A DNA stretch of 64,000 bases from Streptomyces antnestii (GTDB lineage: Bacteria > Actinomycetota > Actinomycetes > Streptomycetales > Streptomycetaceae): contig NZ_RZYA01000005.1 in the NCBI RefSeq assembly GCF_004005495.1, positions 186,001 to 250,000 of the forward strand, read 5' to 3'. Below are positions 28,863 through 38,250 of the stretch, one piece after another; the first letter of the stretch is position 1, and every line of letters begins with the position of its first letter. The notes below the pieces were generated by a model. It made no database searches. It was not told the origin of the DNA and saw nothing but the letters and a program-made list of their open reading frames with translations. A program made the position numbers and the translations under genes.

Positions 28863-29768
28863 ATGTCCGAACCGACCGGTGCCGCCCGCCGACGCGGGCC
28901 CTTCAAGGTCGGGGACCAGGTACAGCTGACCGACCCCAAGGGCCGCCACTACACGTTCACGCTCGAGGCCGGGAAGAACTTTCACACCCACAAGGGTTCC
29001 TTCCCGCACGACGAGCTGATCGGCGCACCCGAGGGCAGCGTTGTCCGCACCACCGGAAACGTCGCCTATCTCGCGCTGCGCCCCCTGCTCCCCGACTACG
29101 TCCTGTCCATGCCCCGCGGCGCCGCCGTGGTCTACCCCAAGGACGCGGGGCAGATCCTGGCCTTCGCCGACATCTTCCCCGGCGCCCGCGTCGTCGAGGC
29201 AGGCGTCGGCTCCGGCTCGCTGAGCAGCTTCCTGCTGCGCGCCATCGGCGACGAGGGCATGCTGCACTCCTACGAGCGCCGCGAGGACTTCGCCGAGATC
29301 GCCACGCAGAACGTGGAGCGCTACTTCGGCGGCCCCCACCCCGCCTGGCAGCTCACCGTCGGCGACCTCCAGGACAACCTGAGCGACACCGACGTGGACC
29401 GCGTCATCCTCGACATGCTCGCCCCCTGGGAGTGCCTGGACGTCGTCAAGAAGGCGCTCGTCCCCGGCGGCATCCTCTGCTGCTACGTGGCGACCACCAC
29501 CCAGCTCGCGCGGACCGTCGAGTCCATCCGCGAGATCGGCTGCTTCAACGAGCCGACGTCCTGGGAGTCGATGATCCGTAACTGGCACGTCGAGGGCCTG
29601 GCCGTCCGCCCGGACCACCGCATGATCGGCCACACCGGCTTCCTCCTCACCGCCCGCCGCCTCGCGGACGGCGTCGAGCCGCCCATGCGCCGCCGACGCC
29701 CCGCGAAGGGCGCTTACGGCGAGGACTACTCGGGCCCCAACGCCGACGGCGGCAACGCCGGACGCTGA
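28863..29768 (+). CDS. trmI: tRNA (adenine-58-N1)-methyltransferase
   Basis: A 301-residue TrmI. The N-terminal domain begins GPFKVGDQVQLTDPKGRHY. The methyltransferase domain has SAM motif I VVEAGVGSGSLSSFLLRA at about residue 110, YERREDFAEIA after it, and the DMLAPWECLD catalytic motif. It methylates N1 of A58 in the T loop of tRNA. From memory this gene adjoins the proteasome cluster in many actinobacteria, including Mycobacterium. Its ATG has no Shine-Dalgarno sequence but a -10 box 6 nt upstream. Confidence 0.95.
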   Translation: MSEPTGAARRRGPFKVGDQVQLTDPKGRHYTFTLEAGKNFHTHKGSFPHDELIGAPEGSVVRTTGNVAYLALRPLLPDYVLSMPRGAAVVYPKDAGQILAFADIFPGARVVEAGVGSGSLSSFLLRAIGDEGMLHSYERREDFAEIATQNVERYFGGPHPAWQLTVGDLQDNLSDTDVDRVILDMLAPWECLDVVKKALVPGGILCCYVATTTQLARTVESIREIGCFNEPTSWESMIRNWHVEGLAVRPDHRMIGHTGFLLTARRLADGVEPPMRRRRPAKGAYGEDYSGPNADGGNAGR

Positions 29769-29783
29769 CCCGCGTACCCGACA

Positions 29784-29852
29784 CAACGCGCAAACGCCGC
29801 CGCCGAGTTCCCCGCACACCCGGGGGAACTCGGCGGCGGCGTTTGCGCGTTG
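29784..29852 (+). terminator. 30-bp perfect inverted repeat after trmI
   Basis: The arms 29784-29813 and 29823-29852 are perfect 30-bp complements with a 9-nt loop. They begin 15 bp after the trmI stop codon. A terminator is the simplest reading, but the stem is much longer than needed. Confidence 0.8.
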
Positions 29853-29989
29853 AGGGCCCGCACAGGCGCAACGACAGGGCGCTCTCCATCAACCTGAGAA
29901 TCAGCGGACCCTGACGTTCCCCCGCACTGTGAGGTATGGCACGATGCTGGCCACCCCCACCGGCACAGCCCTCACAGGAGACACTCCTA

Positions 29990-30568
29990 GTGCAGCACCC
30001 CGCCGTCCCGGAACTGGCGCACACCACCACCCGTCCCATCCACTGGCTGGCGACCGCGACGGCCGTCTCGGCCGTCGTCGCGGTCTCCTCCTTCCTGCAG
30101 CCCGGCGCGGCCACCGCGGCCCAGCCGGGACCGCGGTCCGCCGACACCAGAACCACCGCGGCGGCCCCCGATCCGGCCGCCGTCCACTTCCCGCTCCAGT
30201 GCGGGCCAGCCAAGGTCCTCGTGGTCAAGAAGGCCACCGGCGACCTCGACGGTGACGGAAGTCCGGAAACCGTCGCCGTGGTCCGCTGCGACGCCGGCTC
30301 CGGCACCCCGCCCAGCGGCGTCTACGTCCTCACCCGGTCCCACGAGGCGCACGCCGGACCCCGCATCGTCGCCACCCTCGTCGACCCGAAGAACCGGCTC
30401 ACGGCGGACGACGTAGCGGTGCGCGACGGAGCAGTCACCGCCACGCTCCTCGGCTACTCCAGCCCCGCCGTCCCCAGTTGCTGCCCCGACACCACGGACA
30501 AGGCGAAGTGGCAGTGGAAGGGCGCCGCGTTCGTCCGCTCCACCCCCGCCGAGGCCCGCAGCATCTGA
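29990..30568 (+). CDS. Secreted hypothetical protein with Ca-binding-like DxDxDG
   Basis: A 192-residue protein with no assigned function. A GTG start at 29990 is preceded by AGGAG at the right distance; an ATG 54 bp further up is not. A membrane segment (HWLATATAVSAVVAVSSFL) followed by PGAATAAQPG looks like a signal peptide with an AxA cleavage site. The mature protein has GDLDGDGSPETV, an FG-GAP/calcium-loop-like motif, and two or three Cys (LQCGP, VVRCD, SCCPD) that could form disulfides outside the cell. It lies alone between two strong terminators. Confidence 0.8.
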   Translation: MQHPAVPELAHTTTRPIHWLATATAVSAVVAVSSFLQPGAATAAQPGPRSADTRTTAAAPDPAAVHFPLQCGPAKVLVVKKATGDLDGDGSPETVAVVRCDAGSGTPPSGVYVLTRSHEAHAGPRIVATLVDPKNRLTADDVAVRDGAVTATLLGYSSPAVPSCCPDTTDKAKWQWKGAAFVRSTPAEARSI

Positions 30569-30575
30569 CCCCACG

Positions 30576-30629
30576 CGTACAAGAAGGGCCCGCGCCACCG
30601 GAAACGGCGGCACGGGCCCTTCTTGTACG
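30576..30629. terminator. Convergent terminator
   Basis: A 17-bp perfect stem (cgtacaagaagggcccg / cgggcccttcttgtacg) with a 20-nt internal part that can also pair (ccg/cgg). It lies between the secreted protein gene and the convergent ferredoxin gene. Confidence 0.85.
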
Positions 30630-30645
30630 TACGGAAACCCCGCGG

Positions 30646-30960
30646 TCACTCCGCGTCAGGGCCGTAGACCTCCACCCTGTCCGAAACACGACGTACGTGG
30701 ATGCAGTCGCCCGGGCACTCCTTCGCGGAATCCACGACGTCGTTCAGCAGCTGAAGGGGCACCGGGGTGGTCGCCCCCTGCGCCTGCAACAGCTCGTCGT
30801 CCGCGCTCTTCACGTAAGCCAGTCCGTCGATGTCCAGCTCGAAGACCTCGGGCGCGTACTGCGCACAGATCCCGTCGCCGGTGCAGAGGTCCTGGTCGAT
30901 CCACACCTCAAGGGCGACGCCGCTGTCGGTGCCGGATCCGGCCTCCTGCTGCACGCTCAT
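30646..30960 (-). CDS. Ferredoxin (3Fe-4S type)
   Basis: A 104-residue small acidic ferredoxin. The cluster ligands are Cys in LCTGDGICAQYAP and Cys in ECPGDCIHV. The position of the second Cys of a 4Fe-4S motif is Asp, as in 3Fe-4S ferredoxins that feed P450s and oxygenases. It is divergent from arc, with a 254-bp shared upstream region. Redox partners cannot be named; the P450 at 54021 is far away. Confidence 0.9.
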   Translation of the reverse strand: MSVQQEAGSGTDSGVALEVWIDQDLCTGDGICAQYAPEVFELDIDGLAYVKSADDELLQAQGATTPVPLQLLNDVVDSAKECPGDCIHVRRVSDRVEVYGPDAE

Positions 30961-31214
30961 GTCTCCTGCCGTTTCCTGCCTAGAACCGCCCCGCGTACCA
31001 GCAAGTCGGGCCAGCTCCGACGGGTGTTGAACACGTCGACCCTACAACCGGCCGCTTCCCAATCATGTTGGGTGGGTATTCCCCTGGCGTGAGGGAGAGC
31101 GCAAGGGTGAAGATCGGACACACCCCCACGGTCTTTGTGATCTAGGGGTTTCAATCGACACCCACCCAGGTAGGGTCTGGAAGCGTCCAGCTCCCCTTGG
31201 AGGAGGTGAGGACC

Positions 31215-32981
31215 GTGGCAGCCCACGACGACGACATGAACCGCGGCATCCGCCCGGGACGAGGGTCCGACGACCCCGCCGGTCAGATTGCCTATCTTGA
31301 GCAGGAGATCGCCGTCCTGCGACGCAAGCTCGCCGACTCTCCGCGTCATACGAGGATTCTCGAAGAGCGGATCGTCGAGCTGCAGACCAACCTGGCCGGC
31401 GTGTCCGCGCAGAACGAGCGGCTCGCCAACACGCTCAGGGAGGCCCGCGACCAGATCGTGGCTCTCAAGGAGGAAGTCGACCGGCTCGCACAGCCGCCGG
31501 CCGGCTTCGGAGTCTTCCTCGTGGCGAACGAGGACGGTACCGCCGACATCTTCACCGGCGGCCGCAAGCTCCGGGTGAACGTGAGCCCCAGCGTGGAGCT
31601 CGAAGAGCTCAGGCGCGGCCAGGAAGTGATGCTCAACGAAGCGCTCAACGTGGTCGAGGCCATGGAGTACGAGAGCGTCGGCGACATCGTCACCCTCAAG
31701 GAGATCCTCGAGGACGGCGAGCGCGCCCTGGTGGTGGGGCACACCGATGAAGAACGAGTGGTCCGGCTCGCCGAACCACTCCTCGACATCACCATCCGCC
31801 CCGGCGACGCCCTCCTGCTCGAACCCCGATCCGGCTATGTCTACGAAGTCGTACCCAAGAGCGAAGTCGAAGAGCTCGTCCTGGAAGAGGTCCCGGACAT
31901 CGGCTACGAGCAGATCGGCGGCCTGGGAAACCAGATCGAACTGATCCGCGACGCGGTCGAGCTCCCCTACCTCTACCCGGACCTGTTCAAGGAGCACGAG
32001 CTGCGGCCGCCCAAGGGCGTCCTGCTCTACGGGCCTCCCGGCTGCGGCAAGACCCTGATCGCCAAGGCGGTGGCCAACTCCCTTGCCAAGAAGGTCGCGG
32101 AAGTGACCGGACAGGCCACGGGCAAGAGCTTCTTCCTGAACATCAAGGGCCCCGAGCTGCTCAACAAGTACGTCGGCGAGACCGAGCGGCAGATCCGCCT
32201 CGTCTTCCAGCGTGCGCGTGAGAAGGCCAGCGAGGGCACCCCCGTCATCGTCTTCTTCGACGAGATGGAGTCCCTCTTCCGCACCCGCGGATCCGGTGTC
32301 AGCTCGGACGTGGAGAACACCATCGTCCCGCAGCTGCTCGCCGAGATCGACGGTGTCGAAGGCCTGGAGAACGTGGTCGTGATCGGCGCCTCCAACCGTG
32401 AGGACATGATCGACCCCGCGATCCTGCGGCCCGGACGACTCGACGTGAAGATCAAGATCGAGCGCCCGGACGCCGAAGCGGCCAAGGACATCTTCGCCAA
32501 GTACCTCACCGCCCGCCTGCCGCTGCACGCCGACGACCTCGGGGAGCACGGCGGCGACCGCGGCAGTACGGTCCAGGGCATGATCCAGACCGCCGTCGAA
32601 CAGATGTACGCCGAGTCCGAGGAGAACCGCTTCCTCGAGGTCACGTACGCCAACGGCGACAAGGAAGTCCTCTACTTCAAGGACTTCAACTCCGGCGCCA
32701 TGATCGAGAACATCGTCGGCCGCGCCAAGAAGGCCGCCATCAAGGCCTTCCTCGAACACAACCAGAAGGGCCTCAGGGTCTCCCACCTCCTCCAGGCCTG
32801 CGTGGACGAGTTCAAGGAGAACGAGGACCTGCCCAACACCACCAACCCCGACGACTGGGCCCGCATCTCCGGCAAGAAGGGCGAACGGATCGTCTACATC
32901 CGTACGCTCGTCACCGGAAAGCAGGGCGCGGACACCGGACGCTCCATCGACACGGTGGCGAACACCGGGCAGTACCTGTAA
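31215..32981 (+). CDS. arc: Proteasome-associated AAA ATPase (ARC/Mpa)
   Basis: A 588-residue hexameric unfoldase that recognises pupylated proteins and feeds them to the 20S core. In order: N-terminal coiled coil (about residues 20-75, binds Pup), tandem OB domains, and an AAA domain with Walker A GPPGCGKT (residues 273-280) and Walker B FFDEMES. The C-terminal GQYL carries the penultimate Tyr needed to dock on and open the core. The start is GTG 31215 with GGAGGTGAG upstream. A TAGGGT -10-like box lies at 31171. First gene of the pup-proteasome region. Confidence 0.97.
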   Translation: MAAHDDDMNRGIRPGRGSDDPAGQIAYLEQEIAVLRRKLADSPRHTRILEERIVELQTNLAGVSAQNERLANTLREARDQIVALKEEVDRLAQPPAGFGVFLVANEDGTADIFTGGRKLRVNVSPSVELEELRRGQEVMLNEALNVVEAMEYESVGDIVTLKEILEDGERALVVGHTDEERVVRLAEPLLDITIRPGDALLLEPRSGYVYEVVPKSEVEELVLEEVPDIGYEQIGGLGNQIELIRDAVELPYLYPDLFKEHELRPPKGVLLYGPPGCGKTLIAKAVANSLAKKVAEVTGQATGKSFFLNIKGPELLNKYVGETERQIRLVFQRAREKASEGTPVIVFFDEMESLFRTRGSGVSSDVENTIVPQLLAEIDGVEGLENVVVIGASNREDMIDPAILRPGRLDVKIKIERPDAEAAKDIFAKYLTARLPLHADDLGEHGGDRGSTVQGMIQTAVEQMYAESEENRFLEVTYANGDKEVLYFKDFNSGAMIENIVGRAKKAAIKAFLEHNQKGLRVSHLLQACVDEFKENEDLPNTTNPDDWARISGKKGERIVYIRTLVTGKQGADTGRSIDTVANTGQYL

Positions 32982-32990
32982 AAGGCAGGG

Positions 32991-33025
32991 CGGCTGCGGG
33001 TGCCTCTACCGGGTACCCGCAGCCG
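32991..33025 (+). terminator. arc terminator
   Basis: 11-bp arms cggctgcgggt / acccgcagccg with inner pairing, followed by actgtttt. It lies 9 bp after the arc stop codon. Confidence 0.8.
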
Positions 33026-33251
33026 ACTGTTTTCCAGGCAACGAACACCCGCTGCTTTCCAGACAGTGACCAGCTCGCAGCACAGCGAGAGCAATGACGG
33101 TAATGATCTCCCCACCAGCGCAAAGGCGTTCTAGGCTCTTCAATGCCGCCGAGTCGCGCAGTGCGGGGACGGGCACCGCACGCGCACCGGAGAACCAGCG
33201 GTACTTGAGCGCCGCCCCCGAACGGGGACGCCGCCGGGCAAGGAGGGCCGC

Positions 33252-34763
33252 ATGACCGTACGGCGAGTAATGGGCATCGAGACGGAGTACGGGATCTCCG
33301 TCCCCGGCCATCCCAACGCCAATGCCATGCTCACCTCGTCCCAGATCGTCAATGCCTACGCGGCGGCGATGCACCGGGCGCGCCGCGCCCGCTGGGACTT
33401 CGAGGAAGAGAATCCGCTGCGGGACGCCCGGGGATTCGACCTCGCCCGTGAGGTCGCCGACTCCAGCCAGCTCACCGACGAGGACATCGGCCTGGCCAAC
33501 GTCATCCTCACCAACGGTGCCCGCCTCTACGTAGACCACGCACACCCCGAATACAGCGCCCCCGAGGTCACCAACCCCCGGGACGCCGTCCTGTGGGACA
33601 AGGCCGGCGAGCGCATCATGGCCGAGGCCGCCGAGCGCGCCGCCCAGCTCCCCGGGGCCCAGCCGATCCACCTCTACAAGAACAACACCGACAACAAGGG
33701 CGCCTCCTACGGGACGCACGAGAACTACCTGATGAAGCGGGAGACCCCCTTCTCGGACATCGTGCGCCACCTGACGCCCTTCTTCGTGTCCCGCCAGGTC
33801 GTCACCGGCGCCGGCCGCGTCGGCATCGGCCAGGACGGCCACGAGCACGGCTTCCAGCTCAGCCAGCGCGCGGACTACTTCGAGGTCGAGGTCGGCCTGG
33901 AGACGACCCTCAAGCGCCCCATCATCAACACCAGGGACGAGCCGCACGCCGACGCCGAGAAGTACCGCCGGCTGCACGTGATCATCGGAGACGCGAACCT
34001 CTCCGAGATCTCGACCTACCTCAAGCTGGGCACGACGGCCCTCGTCCTCTCCATGATCGAGGACGGCTTCATCGCCGTCGACCTCGCCGTCGAACAGCCC
34101 GTACGCACCCTCCACCAGGTCTCCCACGACCCCACCCTGCAACACCTCGTCACCCTCCGCAGCGGCCGCACACTCACCGCGGTGCAGCTCCAGATGGAGT
34201 ACTTCGAGCTGGCCAGGAAGTACGTCGAGGAGCGCTTCGGGGCCGACGCCGACGAGCAGACCAAGGACGTCCTGACCCGCTGGGAGGACGTCCTCGGGCG
34301 CCTCGAATCCGACCCGATGAGCCTCTCCGGAGAGCTCGACTGGGTCGCCAAGCGGGAGCTCATGGAGGGCTACCGGCGCCGCGACAACCTCGACTGGGAC
34401 GCCGCGCGCCTCCACCTCGTGGACCTCCAGTACGCCGACGTAAGGGCCGAGAAAGGCCTGTACAACCGTCTCGCGGCCCGCGGCAAGATGAAGCGCCTCC
34501 TGGACGAGCCGGAGGTCGAGAGGGCGCGTACGCAGCCTCCTGAGGACACCAGGGCCTACTTCCGCGGCCGCTGCCTGGAGCAGTACGCCGACGACGTCGC
34601 CGCGGCCTCCTGGGACTCGGTGATCTTCGATCTGCCCGGCCGTGACTCCCTGCAGCGGGTCCCAACCCTCGAACCCCTTCGCGGAACGCGTAATCACGTG
34701 AAGGAGCTGCTCGACCGGTGCCGCACGGCCGAAGATCTGGTCCGGGTGCTGTCCGGCGGCTGA
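33252..34763 (+). CDS. dop: Pup deamidase/depupylase
   Basis: A 503-residue member of the carboxylate-amine ligase-like Pup enzyme family. GIETEYGI at the N-terminus binds ATP/Mg, and Asp95 in [10 protein letters not shown] is the catalytic Asp of Dop. The Dop-specific insert (residues about 40-75, [19 protein letters not shown]) distinguishes it from PafA. It deamidates the C-terminal Gln of Pup to Glu and removes Pup from substrates. Because the neighbouring Pup ends in Gln, Dop activity is required. A -10-like TAGGCT lies about 115 bp upstream. Confidence 0.97.
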   Translation: MTVRRVMGIETEYGISVPGHPNANAMLTSSQIVNAYAAAMHRARRARWDFEEENPLRDARGFDLAREVADSSQLTDEDIGLANVILTNGARLYVDHAHPEYSAPEVTNPRDAVLWDKAGERIMAEAAERAAQLPGAQPIHLYKNNTDNKGASYGTHENYLMKRETPFSDIVRHLTPFFVSRQVVTGAGRVGIGQDGHEHGFQLSQRADYFEVEVGLETTLKRPIINTRDEPHADAEKYRRLHVIIGDANLSEISTYLKLGTTALVLSMIEDGFIAVDLAVEQPVRTLHQVSHDPTLQHLVTLRSGRTLTAVQLQMEYFELARKYVEERFGADADEQTKDVLTRWEDVLGRLESDPMSLSGELDWVAKRELMEGYRRRDNLDWDAARLHLVDLQYADVRAEKGLYNRLAARGKMKRLLDEPEVERARTQPPEDTRAYFRGRCLEQYADDVAAASWDSVIFDLPGRDSLQRVPTLEPLRGTRNHVKELLDRCRTAEDLVRVLSGG

Positions 34764-34793
34764 AAAGCCGGCGGCCGGGGAATCACACAGGTG

Positions 34794-34823
34794 GGCCCCG
34801 CACGTTGAACAAACTGCGGGGCC
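34794..34823 (+). terminator. Hairpin between dop and pup
   Basis: 9-bp arms ggccccgca / tgcggggcc with a 12-nt loop, 30 bp after dop. Downstream at about 34851 a TAGGGT box could start a separate, strongly expressed pup transcript. Confidence 0.65.
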
Positions 34824-34883
34824 GATGTCGGACCCGGCTTGTAGGGTCTGATCAAGAACGTCGAACCGAGCGGGGTGAGGTAG

Positions 34884-35102
34884 ATGGCGACCAAGGACAC
34901 CGGCGGCGGACAGCAGAAGGCGACGCGTTCCACCGAGGAGGTCGAGGAGCAGGCGCAGGACGCGCAGGCCTCGGAAGACCTCAAGGAACGCCAGGAAAAG
35001 CTGAGCGACGACGTCGACTCCGTGCTGGACGAGATCGACGATGTCTTGGAGGAGAACGCCGAGGACTTCGTGCGGTCCTTCGTTCAGAAGGGTGGACAGT
35101 AG
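34884..35102 (+). CDS. pup: Prokaryotic ubiquitin-like protein Pup
   Basis: A 72-residue, highly acidic, mostly disordered tag. It ends in VQKGGQ, the Gln form that Dop deamidates to Glu before PafA couples it to substrate lysines. The central part (QASEDLKERQEKLSDDVDS) forms the helix that pairs with the ARC coiled coil. Ribosome binding site GGGGTGAGG lies just upstream. Confidence 0.97.
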   Translation: MATKDTGGGQQKATRSTEEVEEQAQDAQASEDLKERQEKLSDDVDSVLDEIDDVLEENAEDFVRSFVQKGGQ

Positions 35103-35130
35103 TCCACATACGTGTACGGCTAGGTGGTGG

Positions 35131-35161
35131 GGCAGTGCCCGGTACGTACGGGGGCACTGCC
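35131..35161 (+). terminator. Hairpin between pup and prcB
   Basis: 10-bp arms ggcagtgccc / gggcactgcc with an 11-nt loop, 29 bp after pup. It may terminate most pup transcripts and lower the expression of prcBA relative to pup. Confidence 0.65.
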
Positions 35162-35200
35162 TCTCGCGCCCTTGTGTGATCCGGCGAAAAGCGTCTCGCC

Positions 35201-35383
35201 GTGGATGTGGATCACCGCCACGAGACGGGTAGGGTCCGTGGCGTACTGTGCTTCAACTGCAATTCGGCCATCGGCAAGTTGGGAGACGATCCCGACGCCA
35301 TTCGTCGGGCCGCCGCCTACGTGGAAGGAAACGCGTGGAAGCCAACTCTCGTAGCACCGGGCGTCTACCAGCTGCCTTCCTGA
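35201..35383 (+). CDS. Small endonuclease-VII-like protein (possibly a remnant)
   Basis: A 60-residue ORF starting with [22 protein letters not shown], matches the core of phage-T4-type recombination endonuclease VII: catalytic DHxH region, TGRVRG and the second zinc CxxC. The preceding codons are open only back to 35180, so the first zinc Cys pair found in full-length family members is missing. A neighbouring frame just upstream contains CPVRTGALPLAPLC, which may be a frameshifted piece. The ORF overlaps the prcB start by 49 bp and carries the prcB ribosome binding site, so translation through it may couple to prcB. Whether it is an active nuclease is doubtful. Confidence 0.6.
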   Translation: MDVDHRHETGRVRGVLCFNCNSAIGKLGDDPDAIRRAAAYVEGNAWKPTLVAPGVYQLPS

Positions 35384-36180
35384 CGCCTGGATCGTCGTCC
35401 TTCGTGGACTTTCTGTCCGAGCATCAGCCGGAGTTCCTGCCCGGGAACCGTCAACTTCCGGCCGTGAAGGGCGCGATCGAGGCGCCGCACGGCACGACGA
35501 TCGTGTCCGTGACGTTCCCCGGCGGCGTGGTTCTCGCCGGTGACCGGCGGGCCACGATGGGCAACATGATCGCCCAGCGCGACATCGAGAAGGTCTTTCC
35601 GGCGGACGAGTACTCGGCGGTGGGCATCGCCGGTACGGCCGGTCTGGCCGTGGAGATGGTGAAGCTCTTCCAGCTGGAGCTGGAGCACTTCGAGAAGGTG
35701 GAAGGCGCCCAGCTCTCCCTTGAGGGCAAGGCGAACCGGCTCTCGACGATGATCCGGTCGAACCTCGGCATGGCCATGCAGGGCCTGGCCGTGGTGCCGC
35801 TGTTCGCGGGGTACGACGTGGACCGCGGCAAGGGCCGCATCTTCTCGTACGACGTCACGGGCGGCCGCAGCGAGGAGCACGGGTACGCGGCGACCGGCTC
35901 CGGGTCGATCTTCGCGCGGGGGGCCATGAAGAAGCTCTACCGCGACGACCTGACGGAGTCGGAGGCGACGACGCTGGTCGTGCAGGCGCTGTACGACGCG
36001 GCGGACGACGACTCGGCGACCGGTGGTCCCGATGTGGCGCGCCGGATCTATCCGATCGTCACGGTCATCACGGACGACGGGTTCCGCAGGCTCACCGACG
36101 AGGAGGGTTCGCAGATCGCCCGTTCCATCCTGGAGCGCCGCCTTGAGCAGCCCGACGGCCCGCGGGCCGCGCTTCTCTGA
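35335..36180 (+). CDS. prcB: 20S proteasome beta subunit
   Basis: A 281-residue precursor; GTG start at 35335 behind GGAAGGAAAC, and length as in S. coelicolor PrcB (from memory). The propeptide of 53 residues ends at PHG and autocleavage exposes Thr54 ([11 protein letters not shown]), the N-terminal nucleophile. The proton-sharing Lys is in [18 protein letters not shown] context downstream. Beta subunits form the catalytic inner rings of the core particle. The start lies inside the endonuclease-VII-like ORF. Confidence 0.97.
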   Translation: MEANSRSTGRLPAAFLTPGSSSFVDFLSEHQPEFLPGNRQLPAVKGAIEAPHGTTIVSVTFPGGVVLAGDRRATMGNMIAQRDIEKVFPADEYSAVGIAGTAGLAVEMVKLFQLELEHFEKVEGAQLSLEGKANRLSTMIRSNLGMAMQGLAVVPLFAGYDVDRGKGRIFSYDVTGGRSEEHGYAATGSGSIFARGAMKKLYRDDLTESEATTLVVQALYDAADDDSATGGPDVARRIYPIVTVITDDGFRRLTDEEGSQIARSILERRLEQPDGPRAALL

Positions 36181-36256
36181 CCCGGGCCCATCGACCTGTG
36201 CCTATTCGCCGCAGACTTGAGTCACTGAGTCACTGACAGAAAGGGACGGACAGCCG

Positions 36257-37021
36257 GTGTCGACGCCGTTCTATGTCTCACCCCAGCAGGCCATGGCCGA
36301 CCGGGCGGAGTACGCCCGCAAGGGCATCGCCCGCGGTCGCAGCCTGGTTGTGCTGCAGTACGCCGATGGCATCGTGTTCGTCGGCGAGAACCCGTCCCGT
36401 GCGCTGCACAAGTTCAGCGAGATCTATGACCGGATCGGCTTCGCCGCCGCCGGCAAGTACAACGAGTACGAGAATCTGCGGATCGGCGGTGTGCGCTACG
36501 CGGATCTGCGGGGTTACACGTACGACCGCGACGACGTGACGGCGCGTGGCCTGGCGAACGTGTACGCGCAGACGCTGGGCACGATCTTCTCGAGCGCCGC
36601 CGAGAAGCCGTACGAGGTGGAGCTGGTGGTCGCCGAGGTCGGGGTGACCCCCGACGGTGACCAGATCTACCGGCTTCCGCACGACGGCTCGATCGTCGAC
36701 GAGCACGGCTCGGTGGCGGTCGGTGGTAACGCGGAGCAGATCAGTACGTATCTGGATCAGCGGCATCGCGACGGGATGACGCTTGCGGAGGCGCTGAAGC
36801 TGGCGGTGCAGGCCCTGTCGCGGGACACCAACGGCAGTGAGCGGGAGATCCCCGCGGAGCGGCTCGAGGTGGCGGTTCTGGACCGTACGCGTCCGCAGGC
36901 GCGGAAGTTCAAGCGCATCGTGGGGCCGCGGTTGGTGCGGCTGCTCGAGGCCGGTGCGGAGGCGCCGGCGGAGTCGGTGGAGAAGGGCGACGCGGAGGCG
37001 GAGTCCGACTCCGAGGAGTGA
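36257..37021 (+). CDS. prcA: 20S proteasome alpha subunit
   Basis: A 254-residue alpha subunit with GTG start. It begins [22 protein letters not shown], the gating N-terminus with the alpha helix H0, and continues [23 protein letters not shown]. It lacks the nucleophilic Thr. The long acidic C-terminus ([11 protein letters not shown]) follows RLVRLLEAG. Alpha rings gate entry and dock ARC. It follows prcB by 76 bp. Confidence 0.97.
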   Translation: MSTPFYVSPQQAMADRAEYARKGIARGRSLVVLQYADGIVFVGENPSRALHKFSEIYDRIGFAAAGKYNEYENLRIGGVRYADLRGYTYDRDDVTARGLANVYAQTLGTIFSSAAEKPYEVELVVAEVGVTPDGDQIYRLPHDGSIVDEHGSVAVGGNAEQISTYLDQRHRDGMTLAEALKLAVQALSRDTNGSEREIPAERLEVAVLDRTRPQARKFKRIVGPRLVRLLEAGAEAPAESVEKGDAEAESDSEE

Positions 37022-37044
37022 GCGGGCCTTCCCGAGGGTGTGTG

Positions 37045-37078
37045 CGGCGCCTCGACTGCTTCGGCGGTCGGGGCGCCG
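37045..37078. terminator. prcA terminator
   Basis: 12-bp stem cggcgcctcgac / gtcggggcgccg with one G-T pair, followed by ttttg. It stands between prcA and the convergent lacI-type gene. Confidence 0.85.
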
Positions 37079-37085
37079 TTTTGTG

Positions 37086-38126
37086 TCAGCTCGGGGGCGC
37101 GGGCGCGGCTGTGGAGCCGCGGATGACCAACTCGACGGGGAGCGCGGTCGTTTCGGGGGTGCGGCCGTCCAGGACGGCGAGGAGGGCCGCCATGCCGCGC
37201 TCGCCGAAGAGTTCCGCGGGGAGGCGGACGGTGGTGAGTTCGGGTTCGACGGCGGTGGCGAGGGAGAGGTCGTCGAAGCCGGTGACGGAGAGGTCCTCGG
37301 GGATGCGCAGGCCGAGGCCGCGGGCGGCTTTGTAGGCGCCGGTGGCGAGTTTGTCGTCGTCGCAGACGATCGCGGTGGGGCGGGGTCTTGGGGTGGTCAG
37401 TGCGGCGTGCGCGGCGGTGCGGGCGGCCTGGACGGTGAGGGCGGAGCGGACGGTGCGGATGTCCGCGGAGGGTACGTGGGCCGTGCGGGCGGCGAGTTCG
37501 TGGGCGCGTACGTCGAAGGTCCAGGAGGAGACGGCGGACGCGAGGTGCAGGAAGCGGCGGTGGCCGAGGGTCAGCAGATGGTCCGTCACCTGGCGCATGC
37601 CGTCGGCGATGTCGAGGTTGACGGTGGCGGTGCCGGTGGCCGGTGTCTCGCCGGGGTCGCTGTCGAGCATGACGAGGGGCAGTCCGTCGCCCCGGATCGC
37701 GGCGACCGCGTCGGAGGCCATCGAGGAGGCCAGTACGCCGTCGAGGGCGGCGCGCGCGGAGTCGAAGGGGTCGCGCGCCGGGCCGGTGCCTTCGGGGGAG
37801 GGGTAGAGCACGACGCCGAAGCCGTGCTCGGCGGCGACGCGGGCGGCGCCGGTGTAGACGCCGGCGAAGAACTCGTTGGTGAGGGCGGGGACCACGAGGA
37901 GGGCGGTGCGGGTGCGGCCGAGGCGCAGGTTGCGGGCGGCGAGGTTGGGGCGGTAGCCGAGGTCGCGGGCGGCGGCGCGGACGCGTTCGGCGGTGGCCTC
38001 GGCGACGCGGCCGCGCCATTTGTCGCCGAGTACGAGGGAGACGGCGGCCTGGGAGACTCCGGCGGCGCGGGCGACGTCGCGGCTGGTGGGGCGGGTGGGG
38101 GCCGTCTCGTCTGACCCGGTCGTCAC
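37086..38126 (-). CDS. LacI-family transcriptional regulator
   Basis: A 346-residue LacI/GalR regulator. The helix-turn-helix is TSRDVARAAGVSQAAVSLVLGDKWRGRV, the hinge is YRPNLAARNLRLGRT, and a periplasmic-binding-like effector domain follows (ALLVVPALTNEFFAGV, VLASSMASDAV, TGFDDLSLATAVEPELTTVR). The GTG at 38126 is preferred over an ATG 57 bp upstream because GGAGG lies 5 nt before it. It is divergent from an MFS gene and a LacI-type palindrome lies between them, so it likely represses that gene and itself. Confidence 0.9.
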   Translation of the reverse strand: MTTGSDETAPTRPTSRDVARAAGVSQAAVSLVLGDKWRGRVAEATAERVRAAARDLGYRPNLAARNLRLGRTRTALLVVPALTNEFFAGVYTGAARVAAEHGFGVVLYPSPEGTGPARDPFDSARAALDGVLASSMASDAVAAIRGDGLPLVMLDSDPGETPATGTATVNLDIADGMRQVTDHLLTLGHRRFLHLASAVSSWTFDVRAHELAARTAHVPSADIRTVRSALTVQAARTAAHAALTTPRPRPTAIVCDDDKLATGAYKAARGLGLRIPEDLSVTGFDDLSLATAVEPELTTVRLPAELFGERGMAALLAVLDGRTPETTALPVELVIRGSTAAPAPPS

Positions 38127-38202
38127 TCGTGCCTCCGTGGGTGTGGGGCGGGGTCGTCCGGTGGACCCGCGGCCTGCGGACATGGTACGTATGACCCTCG
38201 AC

Positions 38203-38216
38203 GTTATACGTAAAAC
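38203..38216. promoter_or_regulatory. Putative LacI-type operator
   Basis: GTTATACGTAAAAC is a near-perfect palindrome centred on CG, the usual form for LacI-family operators. A second TACGTA-centred element (ggtacgtatgacc) lies at 38184-38196. Both sit between the divergent regulator and MFS genes. Confidence 0.65.
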
Positions 38217-38250
38217 CTAAAGGCGCCTCGGGGCGGGGAGAGGGCGGGCG

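Noticed and set aside
35124..35354. 76-residue plus-strand frame overlapping the endonuclease-VII-like ORF
   Set aside because: Apart from one CPVR..C stretch that might be a shifted piece of the same gene, it has no family features; the 35201-35383 frame holds the conserved residues.
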